A stretch of 12,069 nt of DNA from Bacilli bacterium (GTDB lineage: Bacteria; Bacillota_I; Bacilli_A; Haloplasmatales; Haloplasmataceae): the NCBI GenBank assembly GCA_012513195.1, contig JAAZCR010000105.1:1-12069 (forward strand), given 5' to 3'. Shown piece by piece: positions 8,745 to 12,069 of this stretch (within the stretch, counting starts at the first letter, position 1; the number at the start of each line of letters is the position of its first letter). Under the pieces are notes generated by a model, which had not been told where the DNA came from, did not search any database, and worked only from the letters and a program-made list of their open reading frames with translations. The translations under genes and the position numbers were made by a program.

Positions 8745-8752
8745 AAGAGGAG
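8744..8752 (+). promoter_or_regulatory. Orphan Shine-Dalgarno sequence after uvrB
   Basis: AAAGAGGAG starts on the last base of the uvrB stop codon, looking like a coupled downstream ribosome binding site. No ATG follows at usable distance. TTG at 8762 would code only three codons before TGA, and the region is the 3' end of an opposite-strand gene. It may be the remnant of a lost downstream partner gene, or chance purine-rich sequence. Confidence 0.5.
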
Positions 8753-8757
8753 ATAAA

Positions 8758-9105
8758 TTAATTGATTAATTGATGGGTATGTCGGTAATTTATATAGTTA
8801 ATTTTCTTCTTGTTAATTTTAAAGATGGCAGCGCCATACACAGGGGATGGTTGATCAGCATATATGATTGAATAATTCACTAATAAAGTGGATTTATCGC
8901 ATCTAATAATATTTAATAGTGATACTTTTTCAATACGATTTCTAAGGACCATTTCTTTAAAATATTTAGTGACATTTACTTTACCAATAAGGGTTTGGTT
9001 GCTACATAGGAGTAGACAATCATCCTTAAATAAACTTTCTAAATTGTCGATATTCTTGTTCTGGGTCGATAAACATGAAAATAATTGACACACAACATTA
9101 ATCAT
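8758..9105 (-). CDS. Small NTF2-like (SnoaL-type) domain protein
   Basis: A 115-residue protein on the minus strand. The order of a helix with NIDNLESLFKDD, a short strand, then GKVNVTKYFKEMV, and later strands (LLVNYSIIYA, GAAIFKINKKKINYINY) resembles the NTF2-like/SnoaL alpha+beta barrel, where an L-x-x-L-F-x-D-D segment and a G-x-x-x-I-x-x-Y-F segment are typical. Such domains serve as small-ligand pockets, isomerases or binding partners, and the sequence does not tell which applies here. It has no signal peptide. The start at 9105 has a G-rich binding site (GAGGGGG on the minus strand, plus-strand 9113-9119) with about 7-nt spacing, and an extended -10 promoter upstream. The stop is 13 nt from the uvrB stop in convergent orientation. 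Confidence 0.6.
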   Translation of the reverse strand: MINVVCQLFSCLSTQNKNIDNLESLFKDDCLLLCSNQTLIGKVNVTKYFKEMVLRNRIEKVSLLNIIRCDKSTLLVNYSIIYADQPSPVYGAAIFKINKKKINYINYRHTHQLIN

Positions 9106-9149
9106 TTCTGTGCCCCCTCAAAATAATAATTAAACATACCTCTAACTAA

Positions 9150-9179
9150 ATTATATCATATATGTGAAAAAAAATACAA
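9150..9179 (-). promoter_or_regulatory. Promoter of the minus-strand NTF2-like gene
   Basis: Read on the minus strand: TTGTAT (plus 9174-9179), an 18-bp spacer, then TATAAT (plus 9150-9155) preceded by TGA, an extended -10. The 5' leader would be about 35-40 nt. Confidence 0.6.
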
Positions 9180-9241
9180 ACTAATTTTGCCTAGATTGTT
9201 CAAAAAATCATTTTTATATCAAAACATTTTATTTCTTAAAT

Positions 9242-9255
9242 TATAATGATATAAT
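9242..9255 (+). promoter_or_regulatory. Promoter of the GAF/HD-GYP gene
   Basis: Two overlapping candidate -10 boxes: TATAAT at 9242-9247, and TATAAT at 9250-9255 preceded by TGA (extended -10). No convincing -35 is present at the right distance. The 186-bp gap from 9106 to 9291 holds this promoter and the divergent one of the minus-strand gene, and nothing else I can identify. Confidence 0.5.
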
Positions 9256-9291
9256 TAAATTCTAAGATAAATTCTTATTGAGGAGAGTACT

Positions 9292-10632
9292 ATGAAAAAC
9301 CGTACATCATTGGTGCTAGGGATAATCAATTTAATTATTCTTGCTCTTAGCCTTATCATCGTTCATGTTTATATTAATGATACTTTCGCAAAAATTGCGA
9401 TGACTCTTCTTGGTATTACATTCATTACCTTATTAGTTATTCAGATTAGGAATTATTTACGGGAACAATATAAGAGTTCAGAAGAGAAACTTCATAAACT
9501 CATAGAATTAATTGATAATATCAATGAAGATACTTCTTTTGATGGTATCTTACAACATATGTATCATTCGTTCTTAAATTATATTCCCTATTCACATATC
9601 GGTATTTCATTATTAAAAGATAATGGAAAAATAATCGAAGCATCTTATGGTATATCCAAACCAGAAATCGATTTAGCCAATAAACTGATTGGCATTAAAG
9701 CAGAATTACAAAGTACTAGCTTATTTAAAATAATAGAGTCAGGGCAACCACGGATAATTAATGATCTCCCTACTTCTGTTTCTAATCCTGACACACCATA
9801 TAACCGTGTAGTATTAGAGGCAGGTATTAAATCGTCATTAACTTTCCCTTTAAAACTTTATAATAAACCAGTAGGGGTTATCTTCTTCTCACATACTGAA
9901 AAGAACGCTTATAATGAGAGTCATATTGCTTTCTTAAAAACACTATCAAATAGTATTGCGATAAGTCTATATAAGAATCTTTATATAGATGAGTTGTTAT
10001 ATACTTTAGTACTATCACTCGCTAAATTGGTAGAAGCTAGGGATGAAGATACAGGCGAACATATCGAGCGCATGCAAAAATACTCTGCATATATTGCAGA
10101 AATGCTTTTAGTTGATAAAGTTTTCCCTGAGTTAACAATTCCGATGGTTAAAGAGATTGAAAAATATAGCCCCCTTCATGATATTGGCAAAGTTGGTGTA
10201 AGAGATGATATCTTATTAAAGCCGGGTAAACTTACCGAAGAAGAATATAAAATGATGCAGGAGCATACCATTTATGGGGCTAAAGTTTTGAAAAAAGCAG
10301 AAGAAAATATGCTTAAATTTGATAAAAGTATCTTTAAAGTTGCCATTGATATTTGTTTAGGACATCATGAAAAATGGAATGGAACAGGTTATCCATTTCA
10401 TAAAAAAGGTGATGAGATTCCTTTAAGTGCACGAATTGTATCAGTTGCAGATGTTTTTGATGCCTTAACTAGTAAAAGACCTTATAAAGAGGCTTTTAGT
10501 TTCGAGAAATCCATTGAAATTATAAAAAGCGAAAGTGGTAAAAGTTTTGATCCACGCATCGTTGATTGTTTATTACGACATCTAGATGGATTTTATAATC
10601 TTTATAAACAGTATCATCCCGAAATTGAATAG
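9292..10632 (+). CDS. Membrane-anchored GAF/HD-GYP protein, probable cyclic-di-GMP phosphodiesterase
   Basis: This 446-residue protein starts with two hydrophobic helices (about residues 6-27 and 32-52) joined by a short loop, so the rest is cytoplasmic. Residues about 70-225 look like a GAF sensor domain (PYSHIGISLLKDNGKIIEASYG, GIKSSLTFPLKLYNKPVGVIFFSH). The C-terminal part is an HD-GYP domain: LVEARDEDTGEHIERM, the metal-binding H296-D297 in LHDIGKVGVRD, H358-H359-E360 in HHEKWNGTGYP with G366-Y367-P368, and VADVFDALTSKRPYKEAFS. HD-GYP enzymes hydrolyse cyclic-di-GMP or related cyclic dinucleotides; all the usual metal ligands I can check are present, so activity is likely. The usual D in the DGxGYP loop is N363. 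ATG at 9292 follows GAGGAG (9280-9285) with 6-nt spacing. It ends in TAG, and no convincing terminator follows. Confidence 0.9.
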   Translation: MKNRTSLVLGIINLIILALSLIIVHVYINDTFAKIAMTLLGITFITLLVIQIRNYLREQYKSSEEKLHKLIELIDNINEDTSFDGILQHMYHSFLNYIPYSHIGISLLKDNGKIIEASYGISKPEIDLANKLIGIKAELQSTSLFKIIESGQPRIINDLPTSVSNPDTPYNRVVLEAGIKSSLTFPLKLYNKPVGVIFFSHTEKNAYNESHIAFLKTLSNSIAISLYKNLYIDELLYTLVLSLAKLVEARDEDTGEHIERMQKYSAYIAEMLLVDKVFPELTIPMVKEIEKYSPLHDIGKVGVRDDILLKPGKLTEEEYKMMQEHTIYGAKVLKKAEENMLKFDKSIFKVAIDICLGHHEKWNGTGYPFHKKGDEIPLSARIVSVADVFDALTSKRPYKEAFSFEKSIEIIKSESGKSFDPRIVDCLLRHLDGFYNLYKQYHPEIE

Positions 10633-10661
10633 GGATTTTCTAGGTATAATTAGGCTATTCC

Positions 10662-10690
10662 TTTACAAACAAACTATCGTTCTATATAAT
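10662..10690 (+). promoter_or_regulatory. Promoter of the TTG-started C39-like gene
   Basis: TTTACA (10662-10667) and TATAAT (10685-10690) are separated by exactly 17 bp. Transcription would start near 10697, giving a leader of about 22 nt. The left arm of an inverted repeat lies inside the spacer. Confidence 0.8.
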
Positions 10691-10722
10691 AAAAATAGAT
10701 TATATAGGGGATGATAGTTTGT
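10669..10722. repeat. Inverted repeat linking the promoter spacer to the start codon
   Basis: ACAAACTATC at 10669-10678 is the exact reverse complement of GATAGTTTGT at 10713-10722. With one G-U pair the match extends inward to 10680/10711, for 12 positions. The left arm is between the -35 and -10 boxes; the right arm covers the TTG start codon at 10719-10721. RNA from the local promoter lacks the left arm; RNA arriving from the HD-GYP gene carries both. Confidence 0.7.
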
Positions 10723-11753
10723 CAAAGAAGATTTTAAATGTCGTCAAGGTAGGCTCGAATGTCGATTATCGGACTAGCGAAAGTTTTGCGTTTCCGAGTT
10801 GCATGGCAAGCCTGATGCAATTTTTAGGGGAAGACTATTTAATTGATGAATATGTGTATGAAAACAAAACTTATATCAATAGATGGGCTAACCAAGAATT
10901 TATGGCAGCCACAGGAATGGCCTTTGGACTATTATGGTCGAAAGATTTTCGTCTTAACAGTTTGGATCTTACTCTCGTTAATCCCCATGACTTAACCATT
11001 GAATATGCTTTCGATTGGGCAGGTTATAATTATCAAATCATCGATCGAGATGATAATTATCAATATCTAAAAAGTGAAATTATCAACGCAATTGATCAAA
11101 ACCATCCTGTTTTGGCGTTTGGTATATTTGGCTCATCAGAATGTTCTTTAATTGCAGGATACGACAATTATGGTAAAGTTTTAATTGGTTGGAGTAATCA
11201 AGACCATGAAAACTTATTAAAAGAGACCAATGGGATGTTTCGTAAAGAAAATTGGTTTGATCATTTATGGAAGATTGTTTTGATTAAAGAAAAAACTACA
11301 AGACGTACTACGTTTAAAGATATTTTCAAGCGCGCGATTCAGATATTGGAAGAACCGATAAGTTTTGATTGTGTTTCGGGAATTGCCGTTTATGATTATT
11401 GGATTAGTTTCTGTTTAAATCCTTTATTAAACAGTATTGATAGCGAATCATTAAAACAGCGCTTTGATTATCATAATTTATTAGTTAATACTCTCCTTGA
11501 AGCAAGACTTAAAGCTAGTGATTTTTTGCGAATGGTTTATAATCAAAAGCCTTTAGAATCATTGGTTAAATGCACAAAATACTTTTATGATATTCATGAT
11601 ATATGTAAAGAGCTCTTGCATACCTTGCAGGATTATCAAGATTTTCTTGATGAAGAAAATCGGAAAATTTGTGCACGTTATCTTTTAAAAATAAAGATGT
11701 TAGAGTTTAAAGCATTAGATGGATTAAAAGTACTTGTTCAAGAGTTGAGTTAG
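10719..11753 (+). CDS. Uncharacterised protein with a possible papain/C39-like N-terminal domain
   Basis: A soluble protein of 344 residues that I cannot assign firmly. The N-terminal half suggests a cysteine-peptidase-like fold: C28 in FAFPSCMASLMQFLG, sitting at the start of a helix as in C39/BtrH-type domains, then a later stretch LAFGIFGSSECSLIAGYDNYGKVLIGWSNQD, where C39-like proteins have a His-containing strand before G-Y-D. Here that position carries C142 instead of His, so peptidase activity is doubtful. The C-terminal half (about 195-344) is mainly helical with no motif I know. No signal peptide or membrane segment is seen. The start is TTG at 10719, 8 nt after AGGGG (10706-10710); the next ATG in frame, at 10803, would remove C28. 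It follows the HD-GYP gene by 86 nt but has its own strong promoter. It ends in TAG just before a terminator. Confidence 0.6.
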   Translation: MSKKILNVVKVGSNVDYRTSESFAFPSCMASLMQFLGEDYLIDEYVYENKTYINRWANQEFMAATGMAFGLLWSKDFRLNSLDLTLVNPHDLTIEYAFDWAGYNYQIIDRDDNYQYLKSEIINAIDQNHPVLAFGIFGSSECSLIAGYDNYGKVLIGWSNQDHENLLKETNGMFRKENWFDHLWKIVLIKEKTTRRTTFKDIFKRAIQILEEPISFDCVSGIAVYDYWISFCLNPLLNSIDSESLKQRFDYHNLLVNTLLEARLKASDFLRMVYNQKPLESLVKCTKYFYDIHDICKELLHTLQDYQDFLDEENRKICARYLLKIKMLEFKALDGLKVLVQELS

Positions 11754-11791
11754 AACAGTAAATGACAATGTAACTATTTACTGTTTTTCTT
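11754..11791 (+). terminator. Intrinsic terminator after the C39-like gene
   Basis: A perfect 10-bp stem, AACAGTAAAT (11754-11763) with ATTTACTGTT (11776-11785), encloses a 12-nt loop and is followed by a T-rich run. It starts directly after the stop codon. Confidence 0.8.
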
Positions 11792-11825
11792 TATTATTCT
11801 ACTCATCGTTATAGTGAGGTTATAT

Positions 11826-12069
11826 ATGGAATTACGTACAGTAATGTTGATGCTAGCAATTGGATCATACCTACTAGGGTTTTTATTAATAATTTTTCGA
11901 TTAAATAAGAACAATCCCCAAAATGTTCCATATTGGGGATTGGCTAAAATTTTACAAGGCACAGGTTCGTTATTATTGTTTTTTTGGACGGAAAAATACA
12001 ATTATTTAACCTTACTTGCGAGTCTAACTCTTCTTATTGGCTATGCCTTTGAAGCATGGACAGTGATAT
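11826..12069 (+). CDS. N-terminus of a multi-pass membrane protein (3' truncated by window)
   Basis: An open frame starts at ATG 11826, 6 nt after GAGG (11816-11819), and runs off the window after 81 codons. It has three likely membrane helices: about residues 7-25 (MLMLAIGSYLLGFLLIIF), about 41-54 around LAKILQGTGSLLLFFW, and about 60-78 (LTLLASLTLLIGYAFEAW). The pattern of L-R-T near the start, a short polar loop, W-G-L-A and repeated Leu-rich helices resembles the membrane sensor part found ahead of GGDEF and other signalling domains. With an HD-GYP gene two genes upstream, a cyclic-di-GMP link is tempting, but the output domain is outside the window. No clear promoter is visible between the terminator and the start. 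Confidence 0.6.
   Translation, partial: MELRTVMLMLAIGSYLLGFLLIIFRLNKNNPQNVPYWGLAKILQGTGSLLLFFWTEKYNYLTLLASLTLLIGYAFEAWTVI

Noticed and set aside
10627..10660. Terminator after the HD-GYP gene (GAATAG/CTATTC)
   Set aside because: A 6-bp stem with a 22-nt loop and no T run after it does not support an intrinsic terminator.
11774..12001. Minus-strand ORF opposite the last gene
   Set aside because: It is a shadow of the terminator loop and the plus-strand membrane protein; no ribosome site and no recognisable protein pattern.

Overview
The window is AT-rich, with short intergenic gaps, mostly Shine-Dalgarno-led starts and intrinsic terminators with U tails. The gene set (sbcC, secA-prfB, an S41 protease with a peptidoglycan-binding-type tail, uvrB) fits a low-GC Bacillota lineage, perhaps one of the Bacilli branches close to Mollicutes. 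That placement is inference from composition and gene order only. An intact RF2 gene and the absence of in-frame TGA argue for the standard code, not the UGA=Trp code of mycoplasmas. All recognisable genes end in TAA or TAG.

Left part (1-1440): the 3' end of sbcC (DNA end-processing nuclease ATPase), then a solitary SMI1/KNR4 (SUKH-like) gene with its own extended -10 promoter and a terminator. A perfect 12-bp inverted repeat brackets that promoter, and its right arm contains the ribosome binding site.

Central part (1562-6693): secA, prfB and a ctpB-like protease gene. secA is continuous in one frame over 836 codons, but codon 528, the invariant Gln of the GRSGRQGDPG motif, is TAA. A terminator hairpin lies between secA and prfB, and the prfB ribosome binding site sits directly on its U tail. 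prfB and the protease gene are tightly coupled. prfB has no programmed frameshift. A perfect 12-bp terminator closes this block.

uvrB (6771-8744) has a strong promoter of its own. It is followed by an orphan Shine-Dalgarno sequence and then an oppositely oriented small NTF2-like gene, which suggests a rearranged junction.

Right part (9106-12069): a divergent promoter region, a membrane-bound GAF/HD-GYP protein (probable cyclic-di-GMP phosphodiesterase), a TTG-started protein with a possible papain/C39-like domain of unknown role, a terminator, and the start of a multi-pass membrane protein that runs off the window. The C39-like gene also has an inverted repeat whose left arm lies upstream of the transcription start and whose right arm covers the start codon, the same layout as at the SUKH gene. 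I see no tRNA, rRNA, CRISPR array, insertion sequence or complete mobile element.
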